Origin: Candidatus Omnitrophica bacterium UBA5776 | Lineage (GTDB): Bacteria; Omnitrophota; Gorgyraeia; Gygaellales; Profunditerraquicolaceae | Assembly: GCA_002418595.1 (NCBI GenBank) | Contig: DIEK01000118.1 | Location: 1-5,635 of the forward strand | Direction: 5' to 3' | Length of the DNA: 5,635 nt | Part shown: one piece after another, positions 1 to 5,320 of the stretch | Position numbering within the stretch: the first letter of the stretch is position 1 | Layout of the letters: each line of letters starts with the position of its first letter | The notes under the pieces: model-generated | The model's database searches: none | What the model saw: only the letters and a program-made list of their open reading frames with translations | What the model was told of the DNA's origin: nothing | Program-made: the position numbers and the translations under genes

Positions 1-713
1 ATTGTCTCGGGATTCTCCACTACACTGCCTCTTACTATCGGAGCCGCCCCTTCGGCCTGAAAACCCAGCAGCCGGGGCAGGGAAGTTATTTTCCCCTCCT
101 GCTTATACTGCTTGTAGCCTTTCCAGTAAGCGGTGATGTTTCCGGCGTTACCGACCGGCATTACCTGAAAATCAGGGGCGCCTTCCAAAGCGTCGCAAAT
201 CTCGAAACTCCCTGTTTTCTGCCCTTCAATACGGAAAGGATTCAGTGAATTCACCAGGGTTATCGGGTATTTCTCCGCGGTCTCGCGCACCAGGCGCAGC
301 GCGTCGTCGAAGTTGCCGCGCACCTGCAAAACCAGGGCACCGTGTATCAAAGCCTGGCTCAATTTCCCCATGGCGATGTGGCCGTCCGGTATCAGCACGA
401 CGCATTTTATCCCGGCGCGCGCCGCGTAAGCGGCCGCGGAAGCGGAGGTATTGCCTGTGGATGCGCAAATCACGGCGCGGGAACCTTCCTCGCAGGCCTT
501 GGAAATGGCCATAGTCATACCGCGGTCCTTGAAAGAACCGGTGGGATTGAGCCCTTCGTATTTCAGGTAGACCTCGCACCCGGCCCCCAGCATGGAACTC
601 AAGCGAGGCGAGAAAATCAACGGCGTATTCCCCTCGTTAAGGGTAACCACCGGCGTGGCCCCGCTTACCGGCAGATATTTTCTGTATTTTTCGATCACCC
701 CGCGGTAAAACAT
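1..713 (-). CDS. thrC: threonine synthase, C-terminal part beyond window
   Basis: PLP-dependent enzyme converting O-phosphohomoserine to threonine and phosphate, the last step of threonine synthesis in the cytoplasm. The frame is open from an ATG at 711-713 to the window edge, giving 237 residues. Visible signatures are the N-terminal EGNTPL (27-32), the PLP-lysine motif GSFKDRGM with K62, the STGNTS loop (85-90), [13 protein letters not shown] (155-167), and the glycine-rich phosphate-binding loop VGNAGN (187-192). The order and spacing match the short (about 350 aa) bacterial threonine synthase class, so roughly the last third is missing because of the window edge. It starts 5 nt after the hom stop codon. 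A GAGGAG Shine-Dalgarno lies inside the hom 3' end (725-730), so the two are almost certainly co-transcribed and probably translationally coupled. No frameshift is seen. Confidence 0.96.
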   Translation of the reverse strand, partial: MFYRGVIEKYRKYLPVSGATPVVTLNEGNTPLIFSPRLSSMLGAGCEVYLKYEGLNPTGSFKDRGMTMAISKACEEGSRAVICASTGNTSASAAAYAARAGIKCVVLIPDGHIAMGKLSQALIHGALVLQVRGNFDDALRLVRETAEKYPITLVNSLNPFRIEGQKTGSFEICDALEGAPDFQVMPVGNAGNITAYWKGYKQYKQEGKITSLPRLLGFQAEGAAPIVRGSVVENPET

Positions 714-718
714 GATTT

Positions 719-2020
719 TTATATCTCCTCTATACGGATAGCCACCGATTTTTCCTTTATCACATCGAGTTTGTCTATAACGGCCAGCGCGGAACGCAGT
801 TTTTTCTCCAACGCGTCGTGCACCACCATTACAATCGGCACGGCCTGGCCGCCGCGCGCGGGCTTCTGCGTGACCGATTCTATGCTGATCCCGAACTTCG
901 CAAACACCCCTGATATCTTTGCCAGCACGCCCGGTTTATCTTCGGCCGTCACTCTTATGTAGTACCGGCTTTCTATCTCGTCTATGCTGCGCAGACGTTT
1001 CACCTCGGCGTCGGGAGTAATATTAAGCGTGGGCCTAAACAGACCGGCCTTCATATCCTGCGCCAGATCCACCAGGTCGGAGACCACGGCGGACGCAGCG
1101 GAGAACTGACCGGCTCCGGGGCCGTAAAAAAGCAATTCCCCGGCCAGGTCGCTGGAGACGAAGATGGCGTTGAAGACGCCGTTCACGGAAGCGAGCAAAT
1201 GCCCGGAACTGATCAAAGTCGGATGCACCCGCACCTCCAACGCGTCGCCCTCCTTCTTGGCTATCGCCAACAATTTGATCTCGAAACCGAGTTCTTTGGC
1301 GTAATTTATATCCTGCAGGGATACCCTGGAAATCCCTTCCACATAGACTTCCCCGATGCGCGCCATCCTGCCGAAACAAAGATAAGTAAGTATGACAAGC
1401 TTATGCGCGGAATCCATTCCTTCGATGTCGAGCGTGGGGTCCTTCTCGGCGAAACCGCGCTTCTGCGCTTCCTTGAGCGCCTCCAAGAAACCGCAGTTCT
1501 CGGCCGACATGCGTGAGAGCACGAAATTGGTGGTGCCGTTGACTATCCCGAATACCCCGGCGAAGTTATTGGCGACCAGTCCTTCTCTCAGCGACTTTAT
1601 AATCGGAATGCCCGCCCCGACCGAGGCCTCGAAATAAACGCTCTTTCCCCTGTCCTGCGCCAGGGCGAAGATATCGGTCCCGTGATGGGCAAGCAGAGCT
1701 TTATTGGCGGTGACCACGTTCTTGCCTTTTTTAAGCGCCTCGGTCACGAATTCACGCGCCGGGTTTATGCCGCCGATCAGCTCCACCACGATGTCTATTT
1801 GGGGATCGTCCAGGATATCGGAGACATTGGCGGTCAACAGCGACTTATCCAGAGAAACGCCGCGCTTGGAAGAGACGTCCTTGTCGCAGACTTTCTTGAG
1901 CACAATCTCCATACCGGTCTTTTCGCGCAGCATCGCTTTCTTGTCGCGCAGTATCTTTATCATGCCGGCACCGACATTGCCGAATCCTATCAACCCTATG
2001 TTTATCTTCCTGGCGCTCAT
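719..2020 (-). CDS. hom: homoserine dehydrogenase with C-terminal ACT domain
   Basis: NAD(P)H-dependent reduction of aspartate semialdehyde to homoserine, the branch point to threonine and methionine. The protein has 433 residues, typical of the monofunctional bacterial form. The Rossmann motif GFGNVG is at 12-17, VVELIGG at 78-84, [10 protein letters not shown] at 101-110 (K107), and [12 protein letters not shown] at 130-141. GIVNGTTNF follows at 158-166, then the catalytic-domain signature [16 protein letters not shown] at 193-208, with K207 the likely proton-relay lysine and acidic residues D194, D198 and D203. [18 protein letters not shown] (299-316) closes the catalytic part. Residues about 352-430 form an ACT domain ([18 protein letters not shown]), which in this family commonly mediates threonine feedback inhibition. 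The ATG start is preceded by GAGG 8 nt upstream. It lies 26 nt downstream of a PilZ gene and 5 nt upstream of thrC. Confidence 0.97.
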   Translation of the reverse strand: MSARKINIGLIGFGNVGAGMIKILRDKKAMLREKTGMEIVLKKVCDKDVSSKRGVSLDKSLLTANVSDILDDPQIDIVVELIGGINPAREFVTEALKKGKNVVTANKALLAHHGTDIFALAQDRGKSVYFEASVGAGIPIIKSLREGLVANNFAGVFGIVNGTTNFVLSRMSAENCGFLEALKEAQKRGFAEKDPTLDIEGMDSAHKLVILTYLCFGRMARIGEVYVEGISRVSLQDINYAKELGFEIKLLAIAKKEGDALEVRVHPTLISSGHLLASVNGVFNAIFVSSDLAGELLFYGPGAGQFSAASAVVSDLVDLAQDMKAGLFRPTLNITPDAEVKRLRSIDEIESRYYIRVTAEDKPGVLAKISGVFAKFGISIESVTQKPARGGQAVPIVMVVHDALEKKLRSALAVIDKLDVIKEKSVAIRIEEI

Positions 2021-2046
2021 GGTACGTACCTCGCTTTTCTCGGATA

Positions 2047-2406
2047 TTACCTGGCGTTTTTAAGATTATATTCCACCGTCCCGCCGATCACCCTGCGGTG
2101 GTGCTCGTCAACCGCGACGAACTGGATGCGGGTATCGTAGATCATGTTCTTGCTGATCTCCCTCGACTCCACCACTTTACCCATCAAAAGTATCGGGTGC
2201 GCGTCGAAAGGAAGTCTTATCTCCAGGGCCAGGTTGGTGCCCGGCTCAAAAGGGCGGTTAGTGGTCAGAAGCATTCCTCCCAGGCTAAGGTTCTTAGTCT
2301 GGGAAATGTCCACGTTATCGGCTTCATTGAAAACCCTGTAAGAAACCACGAAATGGCCGCTTGCCCTGGGATACTTACGTTTTTCTTCTCCCTTATACTG
2401 CTTCAT
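2047..2406 (-). CDS. PilZ-domain protein, first gene of the hom-thrC operon
   Basis: A 119-residue single-domain protein with the two signature elements of cyclic di-GMP-binding PilZ domains: RxxxR (R10-K-Y-P-R14) near the N-terminus and NxSxxG (N39-L-S-L-G-G44). The rest has the alternating hydrophobic pattern of the PilZ beta-barrel (LALEIRLPF, LLMGKVVESR, YDTRIQFV). No signal peptide or membrane segment is visible. Binding of cyclic di-GMP is expected from the family; the effector target is unknown. The start ATG has a strong GGGAGG Shine-Dalgarno about 5 nt upstream. It is the first gene after the promoter at 2549-2577, lies 26 nt ahead of hom, and is read in the same direction, so it probably shares a transcript with the threonine genes. 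No known biochemical link explains that pairing. Confidence 0.88.
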   Translation of the reverse strand: MKQYKGEEKRKYPRASGHFVVSYRVFNEADNVDISQTKNLSLGGMLLTTNRPFEPGTNLALEIRLPFDAHPILLMGKVVESREISKNMIYDTRIQFVAVDEHHRRVIGGTVEYNLKNAR

Positions 2407-2431
2407 ATCGCCTCCCTTGAAATCTCCGCTG

Positions 2432-2527
2432 TTAGGCTTTATTACCCTGGATGTGTTCGCCGGCCGGTATCGCTACCCTGCTCCGGAACATGCCCAAATC
2501 CCCGTTTGCGAGTCTCAAGATGCGCAT
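2432..2527 (-). CDS. possible small leader ORF, 31 codons
   Basis: On the minus strand, an ATG lies only about 15 nt downstream of the predicted transcription start. It opens a frame of 31 codons ending in TAA, beginning MRILRLANGD and ending EHIQGNKA. It lies wholly within the 5' leader of the PilZ-hom-thrC transcript and ends 25 nt before the PilZ start. It has no recognisable Shine-Dalgarno (the upstream bases are GTAGTTTATAA). It does not carry runs of Thr or Ile codons as thr attenuator leaders do: there are three Ile and no Thr. I do not recognise the peptide. It may be a real small protein, an upstream ORF, or chance. The same bases form the hairpin at 2449-2501, which competes with a coding reading. 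Confidence 0.25.
   Translation of the reverse strand: MRILRLANGDLGMFRSRVAIPAGEHIQGNKA
2449..2501 (-). promoter_or_regulatory. structured 5' leader element upstream of PilZ-hom-thrC
   Basis: On the minus-strand transcript this stretch can fold into a stacked stem. GGAT (2501-2498) pairs with ATCC (2452-2449). TGTTC (2490-2486) pairs with GAACA (2458-2454), and CGG (2485-2483) with CCG (2463-2461) across a 2-nt bulge. The apical stem is GGTA-GCGA-TACC (2477-2466), with a GNRA-type GCGA loop. It lies within the roughly 135-nt leader between the predicted start site and the PilZ gene. It does not match any riboswitch consensus I can recall in full. The GGTAGC...TACC portion resembles the 3' end of the GEMM-I cyclic di-GMP aptamer, but the central GGGACGCAAAGC block of that class is absent. 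The pairings were found by eye and no energy was computed. Confidence 0.35.
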
Positions 2528-2548
2528 TTATAAACTACATAAAATTAT

Positions 2549-2577
2549 ATTATATACGCGCGCATAAATAATGTAAA
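2549..2577 (-). promoter_or_regulatory. sigma70-type promoter for PilZ-hom-thrC
   Basis: Read on the minus strand, TTTACA (2577-2572) is a 5/6 match to the -35 consensus. A 17-nt spacer separates it from a perfect TATAAT -10 (2554-2549). A second overlapping TATAAT follows at 2549-2544. Transcription would start near 2542, giving a leader of about 135 nt before the PilZ ATG. The region is the most AT-rich in the window and lies just beyond the gpsA terminator, where a new promoter is expected. Confidence 0.75.
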
Positions 2578-2606
2578 TAGAAAGTTAAACGAGTGGAGGT
2601 TACGAA

Positions 2607-2744
2607 ATGGAAGAAAAACGACGGGCCAGCCGTCACTCTTTCTTCATTTGGCGGGTCATCAGATCCCTTACCGCTTTTACCGGCGACTTGCTTTTATACA
2701 GGACGCGGTATACTTCCCCGCAAATAGGCATATCCACCTTGTAA
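2607..2744 (+). CDS. possible small plus-strand ORF, PilZ-like start running into gpsA antisense
   Basis: A perfect GGAGG (2595-2599) sits 7 nt before an ATG that opens a 45-codon frame ending at TAA. The first ten residues, MEEKRRASRH, look like the start of a PilZ protein: a charged N-terminus followed by RxxxR (R5-R-A-S-R9). From about codon 10 the frame runs antisense through the gpsA 3' end and the sequence (SFFIWRVIRSLTAF...) no longer resembles PilZ. It may be the broken-off 5' end of a PilZ gene, or a coincidence created by the gpsA terminator being read backwards. The ribosome-binding site argues for at least a former gene start. Expression is unproven. Confidence 0.25.
   Translation: MEEKRRASRHSFFIWRVIRSLTAFTGDLLLYRTRYTSPQIGISTL
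2611..2634 (-). terminator. rho-independent terminator of the gpsA operon
   Basis: On the minus strand the 5-bp GC-rich stem GACGG (2634-2630) and CCGTC (2624-2620), with a 5-nt loop, is followed one base later by TTTTTCTT. The hairpin begins inside the gpsA stop codon, so translation termination and transcription termination nearly coincide. The stem is short, so efficiency is uncertain. Its position at the end of the TS-PilZ-gpsA run and ahead of a new promoter supports the call. Confidence 0.6.
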
Positions 2745-3634
2745 CGCAGGCTCAATCCTTGCGCCGATTCGGCTGTCGGCACTCCTTCGGCTATCATCAA
2801 CCCCATCTTGCGCCTGATATCGGCGAGTGTCCTGCCCATACCGATCTGTTCGCCCACGAACCTGTTGCGGCTGTCGCGGCTGATGCAGGTGGTAACCAGA
2901 TCGCCCAGGCCGCTGATTCCGCTGAACGTCCTGGGTTTTGCCGACATGGCGACGCCAAGCCTGGCGATCTCCGCCAGACCGCGGGAAAGCAAAGCCGCTT
3001 TAGTGTTAGATCCAAAACCAAGACCGTCGGAGATACCGCAGGCTATGGCTATCACGTTCTTCAAGCTGCCGCCCAGTTCCACGCCGATCACGTCGTCGTT
3101 ACCGTAAACGCGAAAGCTTTCGCTGATGAACAAAGATTGCAGTTCTTCGCGGACGTCCTTTCTGCCGGAAGCGATCACGGCCGTCGTCGGTATTCCCAAA
3201 GCGACCTCCCGGGCGATGGTCGGCCCGGAAAGCACGGCCACTCGTATCCTGCCGAGCTCTTCGCTTATGACCTCGGACATCCTTTTCAAAGAGCCGGACT
3301 CTATGCCTTTGACCACGCTGAGATAATCCGCCCCGCGCGGCAGGCGGCATCCCTTCATTTTGCGCAATACTCCGCGCAAGTATTGCGAAGGCACGGCCAG
3401 GACAAGGACATCGCTGTCCGAACAGGCTTTCTCCAGATCGGAAGTTATGGATATTTTACCGGGGATCTTGAATCCGGGCAGGAATTTCTTGTTCTCACGG
3501 TATCTGTTAAGATAAACCGCATACTCCGGGAAAGCGCTCCAGATAGAGACGTCGACATTCTTCCGGGAAAGCATAATGGCAAGCGTCGTTCCCCAGCCGC
3601 CATCCCCTATAAACGCTATCTTCTTTCTCTTCAT
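2633..3634 (-). CDS. gpsA: NAD(P)-dependent glycerol-3-phosphate dehydrogenase
   Basis: Cytoplasmic reduction of dihydroxyacetone phosphate to sn-glycerol-3-phosphate, the precursor of bacterial glycerophospholipids. The 333 residues match the family length. The N-terminal nucleotide-binding motif is IGDGGWGTTLA (9-19). Further family landmarks are LAVPSQ (79-84), VVKGIE (107-112, K109), LSGPTIAREV (135-144) and the catalytic lysine K192 in GGSLKNVIAIACG. Also visible are GSNTKAALLSRGLAEI (208-223), SGLGDLVTTC (241-250), the substrate-binding SRNRFVG (255-261), and EGVPTAES (283-290). The start ATG is only 3 nt beyond the stop of the upstream PilZ gene. No strong Shine-Dalgarno is visible, so expression is probably by translational coupling. 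A hairpin terminator overlaps its stop codon. Confidence 0.97.
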   Translation of the reverse strand: MKRKKIAFIGDGGWGTTLAIMLSRKNVDVSIWSAFPEYAVYLNRYRENKKFLPGFKIPGKISITSDLEKACSDSDVLVLAVPSQYLRGVLRKMKGCRLPRGADYLSVVKGIESGSLKRMSEVISEELGRIRVAVLSGPTIAREVALGIPTTAVIASGRKDVREELQSLFISESFRVYGNDDVIGVELGGSLKNVIAIACGISDGLGFGSNTKAALLSRGLAEIARLGVAMSAKPRTFSGISGLGDLVTTCISRDSRNRFVGEQIGMGRTLADIRRKMGLMIAEGVPTAESAQGLSLRYKVDMPICGEVYRVLYKSKSPVKAVRDLMTRQMKKE

Positions 3635-3637
3635 ACT

Positions 3638-4030
3638 TTAAGCCTGTTCCGGAGGAAGGGCTATCCTGGGAACCAAGACATGCCCTTCTTCCCGCGTGAT
3701 GAATCTCAAACCGACCTTGTGCAACCCGTTTTCGTCCCGGCCCTCCACCCTTACCACGCAGCCGATTATCCCGCCCTGATACATGAAACATCGTTTCTCC
3801 ATATCGTGACAAAAATCAAGGGTGTCCTTATCGAAAGAAAGCCAAAGGATGTCGTCCGTCTGAACATCGTCTTTTATACGGCAGAAAATGCCGCTTTGAC
3901 TGATATCCGCGGTATACCCTTCCAGGAGCTTATCGATAGTCTCGCGTTTACAGATCTTATAGGCCAGCGGCGTCACGTATTCCACCCTGACGAATTCTCT
4001 TCTCTCTCTACCAGCCATGCCGTCGCTCAT
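3638..4030 (-). CDS. PilZ-domain protein between thymidylate synthase and gpsA
   Basis: A 130-residue protein with RxxxR (R11-E-F-V-R15) and DxSxxG (D42-I-S-Q-S-G47), the conserved cyclic di-GMP contacts of PilZ domains. Beta-rich hydrophobic stretches follow (GIFCRIK, ILWLSFD, IIGCVVRVEG, HKVGLRFI). It has no signal peptide or membrane helix. The start at 4030 is chosen because AGAGGA lies about 6 nt upstream; an internal ATG at codon 5 is the alternative. It begins 14 nt after the thymidylate synthase stop and ends 3 nt before gpsA, so all three are likely one transcript. It is clearly diverged from the other PilZ protein of this window, so it is not a recent duplicate. Ligand binding is inferred from family motifs and the target is unknown. 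Confidence 0.87.
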   Translation of the reverse strand: MSDGMAGRERREFVRVEYVTPLAYKICKRETIDKLLEGYTADISQSGIFCRIKDDVQTDDILWLSFDKDTLDFCHDMEKRCFMYQGGIIGCVVRVEGRDENGLHKVGLRFITREEGHVLVPRIALPPEQA

Positions 4031-4044
4031 AAAAATTCCTCTGT

Positions 4045-4791
4045 CTATGTTATCTCCAGCCCGGTTTTATTGGTGCGCAGTTTGGCCAGGTCCCAACTGT
4101 ATTCATACAGATGCAAGCCTTTGCTCGCCGCTATGATCTCGCCATCCTCCACGCCTATCTCCTGCGCCATATACTGCTTTACCAGCTCCAGCCCTCCCAG
4201 ATTAGAAGGGAACCCTCCCCAGAGATCCCAGGAACGGAAATAAAGTATGAAATGAAGTTTTCCGTAACGCACGCGCGTGTCTATCAGGCGAAGGCACGGC
4301 GGATCATTAAGCTTTATGTCGGACGGCATGCCGATCTCCATCACCGCCTGATTCGTCCCGGGGCCTTTCTCCTTGTAGATACGTATGACCTCCTCGATCT
4401 GGTTGACATCGAGCGGTATCTCCTTGAACATTCCGCTGCCGTCCTGTTTCACCTTCACCCGCGGCGCGACCAGCCTCTCGCCATAGGTGTAATCCTCGGT
4501 CTCGGTCTTGGCGCCGGTGAGCAGATATCCCAGGTATCCCTGGACGTAATCCATATCTGTGGGAGCCGGAATACTCATACCTTCCGGAATGATCGGTATA
4601 ATCTGGTGGGATGGTTTTTTGATCTTGATCACCGCGAAATCGAATTCCAGGCGTCTCTGCCCTTCATAGCTGCCGCGGGTGATTGTATAAACATGCCCTT
4701 TATCCAGTATCTTTGACAGACACTGGAACCAGGCGTCGTCCACGTCGAAGGCATCGATAAAAACAGGCTCCAGAAATTCTCTTTCCGGCAT
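4045..4791 (-). CDS. thymidylate synthase (ThyA superfamily, short archaeal-like form)
   Basis: Converts dUMP to dTMP using methylenetetrahydrofolate. The product has 248 residues with the start used here. The catalytic cysteine is C166 in NDPPCLRLI, matching the PPC nucleophile motif. YFRSWDLWGGFPSNL (184-198) matches the RSxDxxxGxPxN block that binds phosphate and the pyrimidine (R186, D189, N197), and KGLHLYEYSW (224-233) supplies the HxY motif (H227, Y229). YTYGERL (101-107) probably corresponds to the YGxxWR segment of classical ThyA. The Arg pair that precedes the cysteine by about 20 residues in E. coli ThyA reads Thr-Asn here, which may be normal for this subfamily. The frame extends upstream to a TTG at 4884, but the ATG at 4789-4791 is preferred because family-like sequence begins there. 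No Shine-Dalgarno precedes it. It heads the TS-PilZ-gpsA operon. Confidence 0.87.
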   Translation of the reverse strand: MPEREFLEPVFIDAFDVDDAWFQCLSKILDKGHVYTITRGSYEGQRRLEFDFAVIKIKKPSHQIIPIIPEGMSIPAPTDMDYVQGYLGYLLTGAKTETEDYTYGERLVAPRVKVKQDGSGMFKEIPLDVNQIEEVIRIYKEKGPGTNQAVMEIGMPSDIKLNDPPCLRLIDTRVRYGKLHFILYFRSWDLWGGFPSNLGGLELVKQYMAQEIGVEDGEIIAASKGLHLYEYSWDLAKLRTNKTGLEIT

Positions 4792-4834
4792 AGGCTGGGA
4801 ATACAAAGAATCGGGTAGTGAATCGTGGATCCGG

Positions 4835-4863
4835 AGAATAGAGTGAATACTTGAGCAACTCAA
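4835..4863 (-). promoter_or_regulatory. weak candidate promoter for the thymidylate synthase operon
   Basis: On the minus strand TTGAGT (4863-4858) and TATTCT (4840-4835) are separated by 17 nt, each matching 4 of 6 consensus bases. The start site would be near 4828, leaving about 37 nt before the ATG at 4791. An imperfect hairpin (4845-4868, arms GAATACTTGAG and CTCAATACTC, loop CAA) overlaps the -35 element and spacer and could be an operator for a dimeric regulator. Read-through from the tRNA cluster is the alternative source of transcription. Confidence 0.3.
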
Positions 4864-4910
4864 TACTCCAAACCCTATATTCAATTACTGTGAGCTACTT
4901 TTTCAGAGAA

Positions 4911-4949
4911 CCTGTCCCGCTACCTTACTCTCTTCCCTGCGGGATTTCG
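4911..4949. repeat. small palindromic repeat, copy A
   Basis: Has the form CTGTCCCGC, 19 bases, then GCGGGATTTCG. The 6-bp stem TCCCGC/GCGGGA can form a hairpin on either strand. It lies about 19 bp beyond the 3' end of the tRNA-Gly-like copy. Copies B (5001-5035) and C (5106-5144) share the ends but differ in the loop, the pattern expected of a dispersed palindromic element rather than a CRISPR. Confidence 0.75.
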
Positions 4950-5004
4950 TCCCCTGCTTGATCTCAGAGCGAGAGAGGGGAATCGAACCCCCGTATATAG
5001 CTTG
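4911..5004. repeat. 94-bp direct repeat, left copy (partner 5106-5199)
   Basis: This stretch matches 5106-5199 without gaps, with about 5 mismatches in 94 bases, at a constant offset of 195 bp. It covers a palindromic hairpin repeat, a short linker and the whole 3' half of a tRNA-Gly gene up to the anticodon loop. All mismatches I saw lie in the linker or hairpin parts; the tRNA part is identical. This indicates a recent segmental duplication or ongoing gene conversion centred on tRNA-Gly. Confidence 0.9.
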
Positions 5005-5094
5005 TCCCGCCTCCGTAAAGCTCCGCGGGATTTCGCTACATAAAAGCTTCCTGTACTCAAGAATGCTATTGTCCTACCGCTGATCTATCTCTGA
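4968..5094 (-). pseudogene. tRNA-Gly-like copy interrupted in the anticodon loop
   Basis: Read on the minus strand, the 3' half is identical to the intact tRNA-Gly at 5163-5233: anticodon-stem 3' arm GCTAT, variable region, T-arm GGGGGTTCGATTCCCCT and acceptor CTCTCGC. The 5' half (5065-5094) has a related D-arm (about 19 of 23 bases match up to the acceptor) and the same anticodon-stem arm ATAGC. The anticodon loop, however, is 63 nt instead of 7, an excess of 56 nt that includes palindromic repeat copy B. The 5' acceptor bases TCAGAGA do not pair with CTCTCGC, and the D-stem GATC/GGAC carries an A-A mismatch. Most likely it is a disrupted or chimeric tRNA. An intron is formally possible, since loop bases ATTCT...AA would leave a TCT anticodon. 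Confidence 0.7.
5001..5035. repeat. small palindromic repeat, copy B, inside the tRNA-like gene
   Basis: CTTGTCCCGC and GCGGGATTTCG flank a short loop containing CTCCGTAAAGCTC. Its left end coincides with the TTG that is also the left side of the normal anticodon loop in the intact tRNA-Gly, so the junction is exactly in the loop. Together with further bases to 5061 it makes up the 56-nt excess. The outer parts match copies A and C; the loop does not. Confidence 0.75.
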
Positions 5095-5105
5095 ACATCA
5101 GGAAA

Positions 5106-5144
5106 CTTGTCCCGCCACCTTTCTCTCTTCCCTGCGGGATTTCG
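5106..5144. repeat. small palindromic repeat, copy C
   Basis: CTTGTCCCGC, 18 bases, GCGGGATTTCG. It is nearly identical to copy A, including the loop (CTCTCTTCCCT), and lies 19 bp beyond the 3' end of the intact tRNA-Gly. It is part of the 94-bp direct repeat. On the minus-strand transcript it would form a hairpin downstream of the tRNA, but no T-run follows, so it is not an obvious terminator. Confidence 0.75.
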
Positions 5145-5199
5145 TCCCCTGCCTAATCTCAGAGCGAGAGAGGGGAATCGAACCCCCGTATATAGCTTG
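5106..5199. repeat. 94-bp direct repeat, right copy (partner 4911-5004)
   Basis: Ungapped partner of 4911-5004. It starts at palindromic copy C and runs into the intact tRNA-Gly as far as the middle of its anticodon loop, where the two copies diverge abruptly. The right edge of similarity lies exactly where copy B begins inside the other tRNA copy. Confidence 0.9.
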
Positions 5200-5233
5200 G
5201 AAGGCTATTGTTCTACCATTGAACTACTCTCGC
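5163..5233 (-). tRNA. tRNA-Gly (anticodon TCC)
   Basis: The minus-strand sequence folds as a complete 71-nt cloverleaf. The acceptor is GCGAGAG/CTCTCGC, the D-arm GTTC...GAAC, and the anticodon stem ATAGC/GCTAT with loop CTTCCAA, giving anticodon TCC for Gly. The T-arm is GGGGG-TTCGATT-CCCCT. The discriminator is U, as usual for bacterial tRNA-Gly. CCA is not encoded, so a CCA-adding enzyme is needed. It follows tRNA-Tyr by 87 bp, reminiscent of the common bacterial Tyr-Gly tRNA order. A damaged second copy lies 195 bp downstream. Confidence 0.95.
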
Positions 5234-5268
5234 GAATGGTGCGTCAATCTGCAAAACCATCTTGCTTC

Positions 5269-5274
5269 ATTATA
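5269..5274 (-). promoter_or_regulatory. candidate -10 element upstream of tRNA-Gly
   Basis: A perfect minus-strand TATAAT lies 35 nt upstream of the tRNA-Gly 5' end. A start site near 5262 would give a short tRNA leader. No good -35 hexamer is found at 16-18 nt (GAATGA at 17 nt), so the gene may also rely on transcription from upstream tRNAs. Confidence 0.35.
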
Positions 5275-5320
5275 TCTAATTTCGCAGGATTTCATTCTGT
5301 ATTTTTTTGTTGAATTCAAA

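Noticed and set aside
2449..2467. Plus-strand GGATGTGTTCGCC resembling the start of a fluoride riboswitch
   Set aside because: The GGNGATGG pattern and the downstream conserved blocks are missing, and there is no convincing plus-strand gene for it to control.
2648..4243. A 531-codon plus-strand open frame
   Set aside because: It lies antisense to gpsA, the second PilZ gene and part of thymidylate synthase, all of which have clear family motifs. Its translation shows no domain-like pattern.
4882..4884. TTG start giving a 279-residue thymidylate synthase
   Set aside because: It follows directly after an in-frame stop, and the 31 extra residues are low-quality and not family-like. The candidate promoter lies inside them. 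The ATG at 4789-4791 fits better.
5002..5064. Group I intron in the tRNA anticodon loop
   Set aside because: The insert is only 56 nt, far below the size of a self-splicing group I core.
4911..5144. Three spaced repeats as a CRISPR array
   Set aside because: The repeats are hairpins of about 35-40 bp with variable loops, unequal spacing (90 and 105 bp) and tRNA sequence as 'spacers'. No cas genes are seen.
5283..5295. CGCAGGATTTCAT as a fourth palindromic repeat
   Set aside because: Only one half-arm with mismatches is present and there is no partner arm nearby.
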